Positions 8,893 to 21,448 of a stretch of 64,000 bases of DNA are shown here, one piece after another. The position numbers and the translations under genes are program-made. The stretch's first letter is position 1, and each line of letters begins with the position of its first letter. Below the pieces are notes generated by a model. It saw only the letters and a program-made list of their open reading frames with translations, did not search any database and had not been told where the DNA came from. Source of the stretch: Stenotrophomonas maltophilia (GTDB lineage: Bacteria > Pseudomonadota > Gammaproteobacteria > Xanthomonadales > Xanthomonadaceae). The stretch is taken from the NCBI RefSeq assembly GCF_002799245.1, contig NZ_NEQV01000001.1:923000-986999 (forward strand), in the 5' to 3' direction.

Positions 8893-9342
8893 ATGTCTGA
8901 GCCGAAATCCAGCGTTCGCCCCGCGTCAGTGCCGAAACCGGCCCTGGATGCGGTGATGGCGGACAAAAGCGGGAACCCGCTGCGGCGTGCCTTGTGGCTC
9001 GACGCGCTGGACCGTCAGTTGCGCCCCCAGTTGCCGCCACCTCTGCGCAGCCGTTGCCGGCTGGCCAATGTGGACGGGGAACACCTCGTTTTTCTCGTCG
9101 AGTCCCCGGTCTGGCATGCCAAATTGCGGCTTGCCGAAGCCCAGTTGCTCGACGCGGCCCGTTCCATCGGGCTGAAGGCCACCAGGGTGACCATCAAGAC
9201 TGCGTCCACCACTCCCTCACGCTCCCCAGCGATCGACAACCGGAATGGCCCCCACGCAGTTTCAGCCGCCACGCACAAAGGGCTACGCGACGCCTTGGCT
9301 TGCCTGCAGGACATTCCCTCGAAGCCGAAGAAACGGTCCTGA
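8893..9342 (+). CDS. dciA: DciA-family (DUF721) helicase-loader protein
   Basis: A 149-residue protein with the DUF721 core (LRRALWLDALDRQLRPQLP, then LVFLVESPVWHAKLRL, the RNA-annealing-like KH fold). DciA helps load the replicative helicase DnaB in bacteria that lack DnaC. The spacing GTGAG before ATG is weak. In related genomes this gene sits between secA/M23 and lpxC, as it does here. The charged N terminus and the tail after about residue 115 look unstructured. No other gene is on its transcript. Confidence 0.8.
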   Translation: MSEPKSSVRPASVPKPALDAVMADKSGNPLRRALWLDALDRQLRPQLPPPLRSRCRLANVDGEHLVFLVESPVWHAKLRLAEAQLLDAARSIGLKATRVTIKTASTTPSRSPAIDNRNGPHAVSAATHKGLRDALACLQDIPSKPKKRS

Positions 9343-9445
9343 TGGCAACGGAGCATCCGGCTCCGCTCCCCGTCGCACGTGTCACCACGGCGTGAAACAT
9401 TTCGGGGGCCGGGTCGCATCCTAGCTGCCATCCGGGGGCCTGTCG

Positions 9446-9600
9446 TTAGATTGAAGTTAAAACTTCGTTAAATTCAGGCTTCCGATCCAACAGGTTCACA
9501 AAACCGTGACCTGGAACCGGCCTTGACCTGCTTCAAGCGCGCTGAATGCGTCGCCGGCGCCGAAAACAACAACGCCGCCCTTGCAGGCGGCGCTTTTATC
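9446..9600 (+). other. 281-bp gap after dciA: AT-rich spot, small palindrome and a terminator; possible small RNA
   Basis: The gap 9343-9623 holds no open reading frame of note. An AT-rich patch stands out at 9446-9475 and contains GAAGTT-AA-AACTTC. About 100 bases later comes a good terminator hairpin. A promoter-like patch followed by a terminator can mark a small RNA, but no clear -35/-10 pair with normal spacing could be identified, so this is a pointer and not an assignment. Confidence 0.25.
9573..9600. terminator. bidirectional terminator between dciA and lpxC
   Basis: CGCCGCC and GGCGGCG (9573-9579, 9586-9592) enclose a six-base loop. It is followed by CTTTTAT on the plus strand and by GTTGTTGTTTTC on the minus strand. 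It fits termination of the convergent dciA and lpxC transcripts, and thereby the end of the dcw-lpxC run. Confidence 0.8.
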
Positions 9601-9623
9601 TTGAAATTCAACAACCTACGAAA

Positions 9624-10535
9624 TCAGGCGTAGGCCGGGGTGGCGTACTCCACCGGGTCCGGGGTGGCCGGTGAGTCGAAGCTGACCCATTCCCAGGCGC
9701 TGGCGTCGGCCATCAGGGCCCGCACCAGCTTGTTGTTGAGCGCGTGGCCGGACTTGAAGCCTTCATAGGCGCCCAGCACCTGGCCACCGGCCAGGTAGAG
9801 GTCGCCAATGGCGTCAAGGATCTTGTGGCGCACGAATTCGTCGGCGTAACGCAAGCCGTCTTCATTGAGCACGCGGAACTCGTCCAGCACGATGGCGTTG
9901 TCCATCGAGCCGCCCAGGCCCAGGTTGCGCTCACGCATGTATTCCAGGTCGCGCATGAAGCCGAAGGTGCGCGCGCGGGAGATTTCCTTGGTGTAGGCCA
10001 GCGTCGAGAACTCGATTTCCTGGCGCGACTGCTTGGCCGGGATCATCGGGTGGTCGAACTGGATGGTGAAGCCCAGCTTGTAACCCTCGTACGGGGTGAA
10101 GCGGGCCACCTTGTCGCCCTCGGTCACTTCCACGGTCTTCAGCACGCGGATGAAGCGCTTGGGCGCATCCTGTTCCACGATGCCTGCCGACTGCAGCAGG
10201 AACACGAACGGGCCAGCCGAACCGTCCATGATCGGCAGCTCGGCCGAGGACAGTTCGACGATGATGTTGTCCACACCCAGGCCGGCCAGTGCCGACATCA
10301 GGTGTTCGACGGTCTGGATCTTGGCGTCGTTGCAGGTCAGGCCGGTGCACAGGGTCACCTCGGTGACCAGTTCGGCCTTGGCCGGCACTTCCACGACCGG
10401 GTCCAGGTCCACGCGGCGGAACACGATGCCATGGTTGACCGGTGCCGGGCGCAGGGTCATGTAGACCTTGTCACCGCTGTGCAGGCCAACGCCGGTGGCG
10501 CGGATCGTGTTCTTGAGGGTGCGTTGCTGGATCAT
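9624..10535 (-). CDS. lpxC: UDP-3-O-acyl-N-acetylglucosamine deacetylase
   Basis: A 303-residue LpxC (E. coli 305). It opens [21 protein letters not shown]. The zinc site is visible: the histidine in TVEHLM (near 78) and the HKILDAIGD motif (near 237) that supplies the second histidine and an aspartate. It removes the acetyl group from UDP-3-O-acyl-GlcNAc, the committed step of lipid A synthesis in the cytosol. Position downstream of ftsZ at the end of the dcw cluster is the standard arrangement. A 205-bp gap from ftsZ suggests its own promoter. Confidence 0.97.
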   Translation of the reverse strand: MIQQRTLKNTIRATGVGLHSGDKVYMTLRPAPVNHGIVFRRVDLDPVVEVPAKAELVTEVTLCTGLTCNDAKIQTVEHLMSALAGLGVDNIIVELSSAELPIMDGSAGPFVFLLQSAGIVEQDAPKRFIRVLKTVEVTEGDKVARFTPYEGYKLGFTIQFDHPMIPAKQSRQEIEFSTLAYTKEISRARTFGFMRDLEYMRERNLGLGGSMDNAIVLDEFRVLNEDGLRYADEFVRHKILDAIGDLYLAGGQVLGAYEGFKSGHALNNKLVRALMADASAWEWVSFDSPATPDPVEYATPAYA

Positions 10536-10659
10536 GGGGGATGGACCGGAAGTGACATATTAGATTAACACGCGCACTCCCCTACCCTGGCTGAAACGCC
10601 AGTCACAGCCACCGGCAGGACGCACCGGCACGCCGCTGGGAAGCGCGTGAAGCAGGGCG

Positions 10660-10681
10660 GCCGGGCCCATCCTGGCCCGGC
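10660..10681 (-). terminator. GC-rich hairpin between ftsZ and lpxC
   Basis: GCCGGGCC and GGCCCGGC enclose CATCCT. No T run follows on the minus strand, so it may pause or protect the ftsZ transcript rather than end it. The rest of the gap (10536-10740) shows only an AT-rich patch near 10557-10570 that could hold the lpxC promoter. Confidence 0.35.
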
Positions 10682-10740
10682 GCCCGCATTTTCAGGACAT
10701 GGTGGCACAACCCGGGGAGGACAACCCCGGGCCGCCCCGC

Positions 10741-11976
<1,236 letters not shown>

Positions 11977-12146
11977 GTCCGTGTCCTCGTTGTATCCGCT
12001 TTGGCTGGCATGGGCATTCGGGCGTCCTGCCGTCCTGCTGCATGCCGACGTTGCGGCTGTGTGGGTTGTGTGTTGCCGGTGTTGCGTTGTGATGCGGGTA
12101 CTGCGGGTGTTGCGCCCGGGCCAGGCCCGGCATTGCGGGATCCGCG
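11977..12146 (-). other. C/A-rich leader between ftsA and ftsZ
   Basis: Read on the minus strand, this 170-bp gap is rich in C and A with reiterated CAAC, CACA and CCGCA motifs (about 12050-12115), unlike the rest of the cluster where genes overlap. Such sequence folds poorly and would give an open 5' region before ftsZ. It could hold an ftsZ promoter or a binding site for an RNA or protein regulator. No clear promoter boxes are seen. Confidence 0.45.
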
Positions 12147-13382
12147 TCAGAACTCGCCGCGGAACCAGGTCTTGAGCTTCTTGAACATGCTTCCAGCGCG
12201 CCCGGTCGGCAGCGACGGCCGCCGCGGGTGCTCGATCTGGCTGCCCATCAGCAGCAGGCCCACGCCAGTGGCGTGCACCGGGTTGCCGACCACTTCGCCC
12301 AGGCCGGTGACGTGCTGCGGGATGCCCACGCGCACCGGCATCTGCAGCATTTCCTCGGCCAGTTCGACCACGCCTTCCATCTTCGAAGCGCCACCGGTCA
12401 GCACCATGCCGGCGCGCACCAGTTCCTCGAAGCCGGAGCGGCGCAGTTCGGCCTGCACCATCTCGAAGATTTCCTCGTAACGGCCCTGCACGGCCTGCGC
12501 CAGCGAGTGGCGTGGCATGCGCCGCGGCGGGCGGTCGCCCACCGATGGCACCTGGATGCTTTCCTCGGCCGTGGCCAGCTGGGCCAGGGCGCAGGCATAG
12601 CGCACCTTGATCTGCTCGGCTTCCGGGGTCGGCGTGCGCAGCATGTGCGCGATGTCGTTGGTCACGTGGTCGCCGGCGATCGGCAGCGAGGCGGTGTGGC
12701 AGATCGCGCCCTGCACGAACACGGCGATGTCGGTGGTACCGGCACCCATGTCGACCAGCACCACACCCAGCTCGCGCTCATCGGCGGTCAGCACCGCCAC
12801 GCTGGAGGCCAGCGAGGACAGCACCAGATCGTCCACCTGCAGGCCGCAGCGCTGCACGCACTTGCTGATGTTGGCCGCCGCCGACTGCGCGCATACCACC
12901 AGGTGTGCATGCACTTCCAGGCGCACGCCGGTCATGCCGACCGGGTTGCGGATGCCTTCCTGCGAATCGTCCAGCACGTACTCGCGCGGGATCGCGTGCA
13001 GGATCTTCTGGTCGGCCGGGATCGCCACCGCCTTGGCCGCGTCGAGCACGCGATCCAGGTCACCCCAGGTCACTTCACCGTCGCGGATCGGCACGATGCC
13101 CGGCGAGTTCTTGCACTGCACGTGGTTGCCGGATATCGAGGCGTACACCGAGCGGATCTCGCAGCCGGCCATCAGCTCGGCTTCTTCCACCGCGCGCTGG
13201 ATCGACTGCACGGTCGATTCGATATCCACCACCACGCCACGCTTCAGCCCACGCGATTCGTGCGAGCCGATGCCGATCACTTCGATCGGGTTGCCCGGCG
13301 AATACTCGCCCACCAGCGCCACCACCTTGGAGGTGCCGATGTCCAGGCCAACGATCAGCGATTTGTCACCCTTGCGATTCAT
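12147..13382 (-). CDS. ftsA: cell division protein FtsA
   Basis: A 411-residue actin-fold ATPase. The phosphate-1 segment reads [17 protein letters not shown] and the phosphate-2 segment [16 protein letters not shown]. The C terminus ([15 protein letters not shown]) is the amphipathic helix that attaches the protein to the inner membrane. FtsA tethers FtsZ filaments and recruits later division proteins. Its ATG overlaps the ftsQ stop as ATGA (13379-13382). Confidence 0.97.
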   Translation of the reverse strand: MNRKGDKSLIVGLDIGTSKVVALVGEYSPGNPIEVIGIGSHESRGLKRGVVVDIESTVQSIQRAVEEAELMAGCEIRSVYASISGNHVQCKNSPGIVPIRDGEVTWGDLDRVLDAAKAVAIPADQKILHAIPREYVLDDSQEGIRNPVGMTGVRLEVHAHLVVCAQSAAANISKCVQRCGLQVDDLVLSSLASSVAVLTADERELGVVLVDMGAGTTDIAVFVQGAICHTASLPIAGDHVTNDIAHMLRTPTPEAEQIKVRYACALAQLATAEESIQVPSVGDRPPRRMPRHSLAQAVQGRYEEIFEMVQAELRRSGFEELVRAGMVLTGGASKMEGVVELAEEMLQMPVRVGIPQHVTGLGEVVGNPVHATGVGLLLMGSQIEHPRRPSLPTGRAGSMFKKLKTWFRGEF

Positions 13383-14128
13383 GTCCTTTCCTGCGTCCTT
13401 CTGGCCGGGGTCGCCGGCGTTTTCGCCGGCGTGGCCGGGGTACCCCAGCTCAGCGTGAAACCATTGGTGTAACGGAGGTCGGCGCGCTCGATCGGCGCGG
13501 CCTGGCTGCTCAGCTGCGGCAGCACCTGCACGAAACGCTGCATGCGCGAGCGCGCGTCATCGCGGCCGACCACCACTTCGGTGCCGTTGCTCAGCACCAG
13601 CGACCAGCTGCCGCGTGCATCCATCGTCACCCGGCGCACATCGACGCCGGCCGGTGCGAACAATGCACGCGAGTCGCTGTACAGCTTCATCACTTCTTCG
13701 GTCTGGCTGTCCGGGCCATCCAGTTCGGGCAATGCCAGGTCGGACAGCTTCTTCGGCGTGGGGAACAGCTTGCCCTGCTCGGAGACCAGGCGGTCGCTGC
13801 CCCAGCGTGCGAATGGTTTGTGCTCGACCAGGGTCACTTCCAGCACATCCGGCCACTGCTTGCGTACCTGTGCGCTCTCCACCCACGGCAGCTTTTCCAG
13901 TGCGTCCTGCGCATCCTGCAGCTTGACCGCGAAGAAGCCGGCGCGCGCGTACGGCAGCAGCACCTGCTGCAGCTGTTCGGCCGGCACACGCTTGAACTCA
14001 CCATGCACGCGCAGCTTCGCCAGCGGCCAGCGCTCGGCGCCGACCCAGCCATTGACCACGGCCACCACCGGCAGTGCAACCACCGACAGCGCCAACAGCC
14101 AGACGAAGATGCGCAGCACCGCGTTCAT
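13379..14128 (-). CDS. ftsQ: cell division protein FtsQ
   Basis: A 249-residue bitopic inner-membrane protein. One membrane segment lies near the N terminus ([19 protein letters not shown], about 6-24), then a POTRA-like domain ([16 protein letters not shown]...) and the FtsQ beta domain. It links the cytoplasmic ring to FtsL/FtsB/FtsI in the periplasm. The start at MNAVLRIF (14128) is chosen because it overlaps the ddl stop as ATGA and gives the normal short cytosolic tail. Confidence 0.93.
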   Translation of the reverse strand: MNAVLRIFVWLLALSVVALPVVAVVNGWVGAERWPLAKLRVHGEFKRVPAEQLQQVLLPYARAGFFAVKLQDAQDALEKLPWVESAQVRKQWPDVLEVTLVEHKPFARWGSDRLVSEQGKLFPTPKKLSDLALPELDGPDSQTEEVMKLYSDSRALFAPAGVDVRRVTMDARGSWSLVLSNGTEVVVGRDDARSRMQRFVQVLPQLSSQAAPIERADLRYTNGFTLSWGTPATPAKTPATPARRTQERT

Positions 14129-15087
14129 GCGTGCGGGGCCTCCAGGGTCTGTTCCAGCACACGCCACACCAGTTCCTCGAAACCGATGCCGGCCTGGCGG
14201 GCAGCCTTGGGCACCAGCGAATGGCTGGTCATGCCCGGCGCGGTGTTCACTTCCAGCAGGAAGAAACGGCCGCTGGCACGATCACGCATCACGTCCACGC
14301 GGCCCCAGCCACGGCAGCCGGCGGCGCGGAACGCGGCCAGCGCGATGCGCCGGATCTCTTCTTCGTCGCCGCCGTCCAGGCCCGGGCACAGGTACTGGGT
14401 ATCCTCGGCGATGTACTTGGCGTTGTAGTCGTACCACTGGCCCTTGGGCACGATGCGGATCGAGGGCAGTGCAACATCGCCGAGGATGGCCACGGTCAGC
14501 TCATCGCCCACCACCATCTGTTCCATCAGCAGCTGACCGTCGTAGCGCGCGGCCAGGGCCACGGCATCGTCCAGGCCCGCCTCGTCGGTGACCCGGCTGA
14601 TACCCACGCTGGAGCCTTCGTTGGCCGGCTTCACCACCACCGGCAGGCCCAGCTCGGCGGCCAGCGCATGCACCGTGGCGGCGTCGACCTTCCTGTACTG
14701 CGGGGTCGGCAGGCCCAGCGACAGCCACACCTGCTTGGTGCGGATCTTGTCCATGCTCAGCGCGGAACCCAGTACGTCCGAGCCGGTGTACGGCACGCCG
14801 AAGGCATCCATCAGGCCCTGCACGATGCCATCCTCACCGCCACCGTTGTGGCCGTGCAGGATGTTGAACACGCGGTCGATGCCACCGGCGGCGAGCGCGC
14901 TGGCCAGCGCCGGAATGCCATCGACAGCGAACGCATCGATGCCACGCGACTGCAGGGCTTCGAGCACGTTGCGGCCCGAATCCAGCGACACCTCGCGTTC
15001 GCTGGAACTGCCGCCGAGCAGCACCGCGACACGGCCGAACACGGCCGGGTCGGTCACGCGCAGCGGCGGGAAGGTCAGCGCGCTCAC
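14125..15087 (-). CDS. ddl: D-alanine--D-alanine ligase
   Basis: A 320-residue ATP-grasp ligase of the DdlB type. It shows the N-terminal loop [13 protein letters not shown], the [10 protein letters not shown] segment, the [15 protein letters not shown]-binding loop and [10 protein letters not shown] for metal binding. It makes the D-Ala-D-Ala dipeptide used by MurF. The start codon is GTG, overlapping the murC TGA by two bases (15084-15087). Confidence 0.95.
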   Translation of the reverse strand: MSALTFPPLRVTDPAVFGRVAVLLGGSSSEREVSLDSGRNVLEALQSRGIDAFAVDGIPALASALAAGGIDRVFNILHGHNGGGEDGIVQGLMDAFGVPYTGSDVLGSALSMDKIRTKQVWLSLGLPTPQYRKVDAATVHALAAELGLPVVVKPANEGSSVGISRVTDEAGLDDAVALAARYDGQLLMEQMVVGDELTVAILGDVALPSIRIVPKGQWYDYNAKYIAEDTQYLCPGLDGGDEEEIRRIALAAFRAAGCRGWGRVDVMRDRASGRFFLLEVNTAPGMTSHSLVPKAARQAGIGFEELVWRVLEQTLEAPHA

Positions 15088-16520
15088 GCCTGGTCCTCCG
15101 CCTTGAAGCCTTCCACCGCGATATGGGTAGCGACGGCGCCGATGTCACCGGCGCCCATCATCAGCAGCAGGTCACCGTCCTGGAGCACATCCGGCAGCAC
15201 GCTGGCCAGCTCGGCGGCCTTGCCCACCACCACCGGCTCGCTGCGGCCGCGCGCGCGGATGGCACGGGCCAGCGCATGCGAATCGGCACCGGCAATCGGC
15301 TCCTCGCCGGCCGGATAGACCTCGCTCAGCACCAGCGCATCGACACTGGACAGCACCGCGGCAAACTTGTCGAACTGGTCACGGGTACGGCTGTAGCGAT
15401 GCGGCTGGAAGGCCACCACCAGGCGCTTGTCGGCCCAGCCACCGCGGGCGGCGGCGAACACCGCTTCCAGCTCGCTCGGGTGATGGCCGTAGTCGTCGAT
15501 GATGCGGACCTTGGCACCACTGGCGGTGGTCACTTCGCCCAGATCATTGAAGCGGCGGCCGACACCGGCGAATCCTTCCAGCGCGCGTGCGATCGCATCC
15601 GGTGCCACGCCCAGCTGCCAGCCCACCGCAGCGGCGGCCAGCGCGTTGAGCACGTTGTGCCTGCCCGGCAGCGCCAGTACCACTTCCTGGCTGGTGCCCT
15701 GCGGCAGGCGCAGGGTGAAGCGCATGCGCGAACCTTCCTGCACCACGTTCTCGGCGCGCACGTCGGCCTGCGGGCTCAGGCCGTAGCTCATCACGTGGCG
15801 CGGGGTCTTGGCGGCCAGCGCGGCCACTTCCGGATCATCGATGCACAGCACCGCCAGGCCGTAGAACGGCAGGCGCTGCAGGAACTCGGCGAACGCCGCC
15901 TGCACGCGGGCGAAATCGTTGCCGTAGTTCTCCAGGTGGTCGGCATCGATGTTCGTGATGATCGACATCAGCGGGTTCAGGCGCAGGAAGCTGCCGTCGC
16001 TTTCGTCAGCCTCGGCCACCAGCCACTGCCCACCCCCCAGCTTGGCGTTGGCACCGGCGGCCAGCAGCTGGCCACCGATCACGAACGTCGGGTCCAGGCC
16101 ACCTTCGCTCAGTACCGCCGCGGTCAGGCTGGTGGTGGTGGTCTTTCCGTGGGTACCGGCCACGGCAATGCCGCGGCGGAAGCGCATCAGCTCGGCCAGC
16201 ATCGCCGCGCGCGGCATGATCGGAATGCGCTGGCTGCGCGCTTCCATCAGTTCCGGGTTGTCTTCGCGGATGGCACTGGAGACCACCACGCAGTCGGTGC
16301 CCAGCACGTTGGCTGCAGAGTGGCCGCGCATGATGCGCGCGCCCAGGCTGGCCAGGCGACGGGTTGCCACGTTGTCAGCGTTGTCCGAACCGGACACTTC
16401 ATAGCCCAGCGTCAGCATCACTTCGGCGATACCGCTCATGCCGGTGCCGCCGATGCCGACGAAATGCACGCGCGGGAACGCGCGCACCAGGTCGTTGGTG
16501 TCGTGCAGGCGACGGATCAT
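15084..16520 (-). CDS. murC: UDP-N-acetylmuramate--L-alanine ligase
   Basis: A 478-residue Mur ligase. [15 protein letters not shown] forms the UDP-binding loop, [11 protein letters not shown] the ATP P-loop, and DYGHHPSE the C-terminal signature. It adds L-Ala to UDP-MurNAc. Two starts compete: [10 protein letters not shown] at 16520, with GAGG six bases before it, and MPPRLPCARP at 16553, seven bases after the murG stop. The former is preferred for its spacing and family fit. Confidence 0.94.
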   Translation of the reverse strand: MIRRLHDTNDLVRAFPRVHFVGIGGTGMSGIAEVMLTLGYEVSGSDNADNVATRRLASLGARIMRGHSAANVLGTDCVVVSSAIREDNPELMEARSQRIPIMPRAAMLAELMRFRRGIAVAGTHGKTTTTSLTAAVLSEGGLDPTFVIGGQLLAAGANAKLGGGQWLVAEADESDGSFLRLNPLMSIITNIDADHLENYGNDFARVQAAFAEFLQRLPFYGLAVLCIDDPEVAALAAKTPRHVMSYGLSPQADVRAENVVQEGSRMRFTLRLPQGTSQEVVLALPGRHNVLNALAAAAVGWQLGVAPDAIARALEGFAGVGRRFNDLGEVTTASGAKVRIIDDYGHHPSELEAVFAAARGGWADKRLVVAFQPHRYSRTRDQFDKFAAVLSSVDALVLSEVYPAGEEPIAGADSHALARAIRARGRSEPVVVGKAAELASVLPDVLQDGDLLLMMGAGDIGAVATHIAVEGFKAEDQA

Positions 16521-16560
16521 GCGCGGCCTCGCGCAGGGCAGGCGCGGTGGCATGCCTTCT

Positions 16561-17649
16561 TCATACAGCTTCCTCGAGAATGATATCGGCGATGCGCTCG
16601 GCGGCATCAACCTTGGCCAGGGCACGCGCGGCTTGCGCCATCTGCATGCGGCGGGCGGGATTTTCGGACAGATCGCGCAGCAGTGCGGCAATGCCGTCGG
16701 CCAGCGTTCCGTCCTGCTTCAGCAAAATCGCCGCGCCGCGCTCGACCAGGTACTCCGCATTGCGGGTCTGGTGATCGTCGACGGCGGCGGGGAATGGCAC
16801 CAGCACGCTGCCGACACCGACCGCGCACAGCTCGGCCAGCGTGGACGCGCCGGAACGGCACACGACCAGATCGGCCCAGGCGAAGGCCTCGGCCATGTCG
16901 GCGATGAACGGGGTGATTTCAGCCTGGACGCCGGCCTTGGCATACGCCTCGACCGCTTCGGCATGCATCTTCTCGCCGCTCTGGTGGCGCACCTGCACCG
17001 GCACGCCCGAACCCAGCGCAGCAATCGCCTGCGGCACGCCGGTGTTGAGAGCACGCGCACCCTGGCTGCCCCCCACCACCAGCACGCGCAGCGGGCCGTG
17101 ACGGTCGGCGAAGCGCTGTTCCGGCGGGGCAATGGCGGCGATCTCCGCACGCACCGGGTTGCCGACGAACTCCTCGCGCTTGGCGAAGGTGCCCGGAAAA
17201 CCGGTCAACAGGCGGCGCGCATAGCGCGACAGGATGCGGTTGGTCAGGCCCGGCGCACGGTTCTGCTCATGCACGATCAGCGGCAGGCCATGCAGGCGCG
17301 TGGCCATGCCACCGGGGCCGGAGGCGAAGCCACCGAAGGCGACCACCGCGCGCGGCTGGCGCTTGCGGATGATCAGCCCAGCCGCGCGCAGCGCACGCAT
17401 CAGCCGCCACGGCGCAGCCAGCAGGGCCAGCTTGCCCTTGCCGCGCAGGCCGGTGATGGCCAGCGTGTCGATGGCGATGTCGTGCTGCGGCACCAGGCGG
17501 GTTTCCATCGCGCCGTCGGCGCCCATCCAGGTCACCGGCACGCCGCGCTCGCGCAGCACGCGGGCCACGGCCAGGCCGGGGAAGATGTGGCCGCCGGTGC
17601 CACCGGCCAGGATCATCACCGGACGTCCATTCTCGGTGGCTGCACTCAT
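16561..17649 (-). CDS. murG: undecaprenyldiphospho-muramoylpentapeptide N-acetylglucosaminyltransferase
   Basis: A 362-residue GT-B enzyme. [17 protein letters not shown] is the N-terminal glycine-rich loop that meets lipid I, and [12 protein letters not shown] and [11 protein letters not shown] belong to the UDP-GlcNAc site. It converts lipid I to lipid II on the inner face of the cytoplasmic membrane. Its ATG overlaps the ftsW stop as ATGA (17646-17649). Confidence 0.96.
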   Translation of the reverse strand: MSAATENGRPVMILAGGTGGHIFPGLAVARVLRERGVPVTWMGADGAMETRLVPQHDIAIDTLAITGLRGKGKLALLAAPWRLMRALRAAGLIIRKRQPRAVVAFGGFASGPGGMATRLHGLPLIVHEQNRAPGLTNRILSRYARRLLTGFPGTFAKREEFVGNPVRAEIAAIAPPEQRFADRHGPLRVLVVGGSQGARALNTGVPQAIAALGSGVPVQVRHQSGEKMHAEAVEAYAKAGVQAEITPFIADMAEAFAWADLVVCRSGASTLAELCAVGVGSVLVPFPAAVDDHQTRNAEYLVERGAAILLKQDGTLADGIAALLRDLSENPARRMQMAQAARALAKVDAAERIADIILEEAV

Positions 17650-18977
17650 GACAGCCTCCCGAAGGTCGGTTCGATGCGCGACTGCAGGCGGCTGGTGCCG
17701 CGTGCGGCGTTCGCTGCAGCGGATGCGGGCGCCGATGCGGCTGGTTCGGCGCTCATCGGCACGCTGGCGGCCACCGCAGCGGCGGGCTCGTCCATCGGCT
17801 CGGCAGCGGCGTCTTCGGAGCCACCGATGCGCACGGCCTGGCGGCGCTCGGCGCGCTTGAGTTCATAGGACACGCGCAGCAGCAGGCCCATCGCCACGCA
17901 GGTCATCAGCACCGACGAACCGCCGGAGGAGATCAGCGGCAGGGTCAGGCCCTTGGTCGGCAGGATGCCCAGGTTCACGCCGATCGAGACGAAGGTCTGC
18001 ATGCTGATCCACAGGCCGATGCCGAAGGCGATGTAGCCGGAGAAGTGGCGCTTCATTTCCACGCAGCGCATGCCCAGCCAGAAGGTGCGGCCCACCAGCA
18101 GCGCGTACAGCGCCACGATCACGCAGGTACCCAGGAAGCCGAATTCCTCGGCGGTGACCGAGAAGATGAAGTCGGTATGCGCTTCCGGCAGGTAGTACAG
18201 CTTCTGCACCGAATTGCCGAGGCCGACGCCGGTCCATTCGCCACGGCCCACCGCCATCAGCGCATTGGACAGCTGGTAGCCGTCGCCCTGCTGGTCGGCC
18301 CACGGGTCCAGGAAGGAGGTGATGCGGCGCATGCGGTACGGCTCGATGATCGCCAGTGCGCTCATGCCGACCAGGCCGATGATCACCGGCATCGACATGC
18401 GCGGCATGTTCACCCCGCCCAGCACCAGCATGCCGGCGGTGATCGCCAGCAGCAGGGTCGAAGAACCGAAGTCCGGCTGCAGCAGCAGCAGCACCACCAG
18501 CGCACCGGCCACGCCCAGCGGCTTGAGCATCGCCGGCCAGGTCGCATTGACCTCGTCGCGGAAGCGCACCAGGTAGCTGGACAGCCAGACGATGTACAGC
18601 ACCTTCACCGCCTCGACCGTCTGGAACTTGGACACGCCCAGGTTGATCCAGCGGCGTGCACCGTTGACCGTGCTGCCCAGGCCCGGCATGAACACCGCCA
18701 GCAGCAGCACGAAGCAGCCCAGCAACAGCATCTGGTTGTACTGCTCGATGGACTTCAGCTCGGTGCGGGCGGCGATGACCGCCAGCACGATACCCACCGC
18801 CAGGAAGATCAGGTGGCGGTTGAGGTAGTAGAACGGGCTGCTCATCAGTGCGATCGAGCTGGACGCCACCATCACCACGCCGACACCGGTGAGCGCGATG
18901 ATCGCGCCCAGCAGCCACTTGTCGTAGCTGCCTTCGATGGCTTCAAGGCGTGTTGCCTGGCGGGACAGGTCGTTCAT
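17646..18977 (-). CDS. ftsW: SEDS-family septal peptidoglycan polymerase FtsW
   Basis: A 443-residue polytopic protein with about ten membrane segments and the SEDS signatures [20 protein letters not shown] and the late [11 protein letters not shown]. FtsW polymerises lipid II at the septum together with FtsI. The last 65 or so residues form an Ala/Pro/Glu-rich cytosolic tail absent from E. coli FtsW, probably disordered. Its start is one base after the mraY stop (TGA-G-ATG), where murD would lie in E. coli. Confidence 0.95.
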   Translation of the reverse strand: MNDLSRQATRLEAIEGSYDKWLLGAIIALTGVGVVMVASSSIALMSSPFYYLNRHLIFLAVGIVLAVIAARTELKSIEQYNQMLLLGCFVLLLAVFMPGLGSTVNGARRWINLGVSKFQTVEAVKVLYIVWLSSYLVRFRDEVNATWPAMLKPLGVAGALVVLLLLQPDFGSSTLLLAITAGMLVLGGVNMPRMSMPVIIGLVGMSALAIIEPYRMRRITSFLDPWADQQGDGYQLSNALMAVGRGEWTGVGLGNSVQKLYYLPEAHTDFIFSVTAEEFGFLGTCVIVALYALLVGRTFWLGMRCVEMKRHFSGYIAFGIGLWISMQTFVSIGVNLGILPTKGLTLPLISSGGSSVLMTCVAMGLLLRVSYELKRAERRQAVRIGGSEDAAAEPMDEPAAAVAASVPMSAEPAASAPASAAANAARGTSRLQSRIEPTFGRLS

Positions 18978-18978
18978 C

Positions 18979-20053
<1,075 letters not shown>

Positions 20054-20064
<11 letters not shown>

Positions 20065-21448
20065 GCGGGGATTCCTCTCCTTGCGCCAGCAGCGCTTTGA
20101 CGATCAGGTCCATGGCACTGCCACGGGAACCCTTGACCAGGCAGCGCACACCAGCGTGCAACTCGTCCTGCAGCGCCTTCGACAGCGCATCATGGGTGGC
20201 GAAATGGCGGCCACCTTCGCCGAAGGCAGCCGCAGCGGCGGTGCTGAGCGGGCCCAGCGCGTACAGACGCTTCAAGCCTGCGGCGCGCGCGCGCAGGCCG
20301 GCCTGCGCATGCAGCGCCTGCGCATCCGGGCCCAGCTCGCGCATGTCGCCCAGCACCAGCCACCCCTCTTCCGGCGCGGCGGCCAGGGCATCGATGGCAG
20401 CGGCCAGCGAACCGGGGTTGGCGTTGTAGCTGTCATCCACCAGCACCGCGCCGTTGCGCAGCTGATGGGCAATCTGGCGGCCCGGTACCGGCTGCGCTTC
20501 GGCCAGGCCGGACGCAATCAGCGCCAGATCGACACCGGCGGCCAGGGCCAGGCTGGCGGCGGCCAGCGCATTGCTGACGTTGTGTCGGCCCGGCAGGCCC
20601 AGCACCACGCGGGCTTCGCCGGTCGGTGCGACCAGGGTGAACTGGCTGCCCTGCGCACCGGCGCGGATATCACGCGCGGTCACGTCCGCCGAGTGTTCCA
20701 GGCCATAACGCAGCACACGGCAGCGCGCCGGGGTGCCGATGAAGTGCTGTTCGAACCAGCGGCCATAGGCATCGTCGGCGTTGATCACCGCCACGCCATC
20801 GGCCGGCAGCGCGGCATAGATCGCGCCCTTGGTCACCGCCACGCCAAGCAGGCTGCCCATGCGTTCCAGGTGTGCCGGGGCGATGTTGTTGACCAGTGCA
20901 TAACGCGGGCGGGCGATGTCGGTCAGGTAGGCGATATCGCCCGGCTTGCCCGCGCCCATCTCGTAGACGGCGTAGTCGGCATCTTCCGGCGCATCGATCA
21001 CTGCCAGCGGCAGGCCGATCTCGTTGTTGCGGTTGCCCGGGTTGGCATAGACCACCTTGTGCGCGTGCCGGGCCACCTGCTGCAGGATGGCCAGCAGCAG
21101 GCTCTTCACGCTGGTCTTGCCATTGCTGCCGGTGATCGCGAACACCTCGGTGCCGCGGTCGCGCTGCATGCCGGTGGCGATCTTCGCCAGTGCCAGTTCG
21201 CTGTCGGCCACCAGTACCTGCGGCAGTTCGATCGGCAGCAGGCGCTCGACCAGCAGCGCACTGGCACCGCGTGCCTGTGCGTCGGCGGCAAAGTCATGGC
21301 CGTCGAAACGCTCGCCGCGCAGCGCCACGTACAGGCTGCCCGGGCCGAGGTTGCGGGTGTCATTGCTGACCGCATCGATGGCCACGTCGTCGCCGTGGAT
21401 CTCGCCACCGGCCCAGTGTGCGATCAGCGAAAGCAGGGTGCGCTTCAT
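20054..21448 (-). CDS. murF: UDP-N-acetylmuramoyl-tripeptide--D-alanyl-D-alanine ligase
   Basis: A 464-residue Mur ligase. [14 protein letters not shown] is the ATP loop, [16 protein letters not shown] the MurF-specific segment and [14 protein letters not shown] the C-terminal signature. It adds D-Ala-D-Ala to the tripeptide. It overlaps murE as ATGA (21445-21448). Confidence 0.96.
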
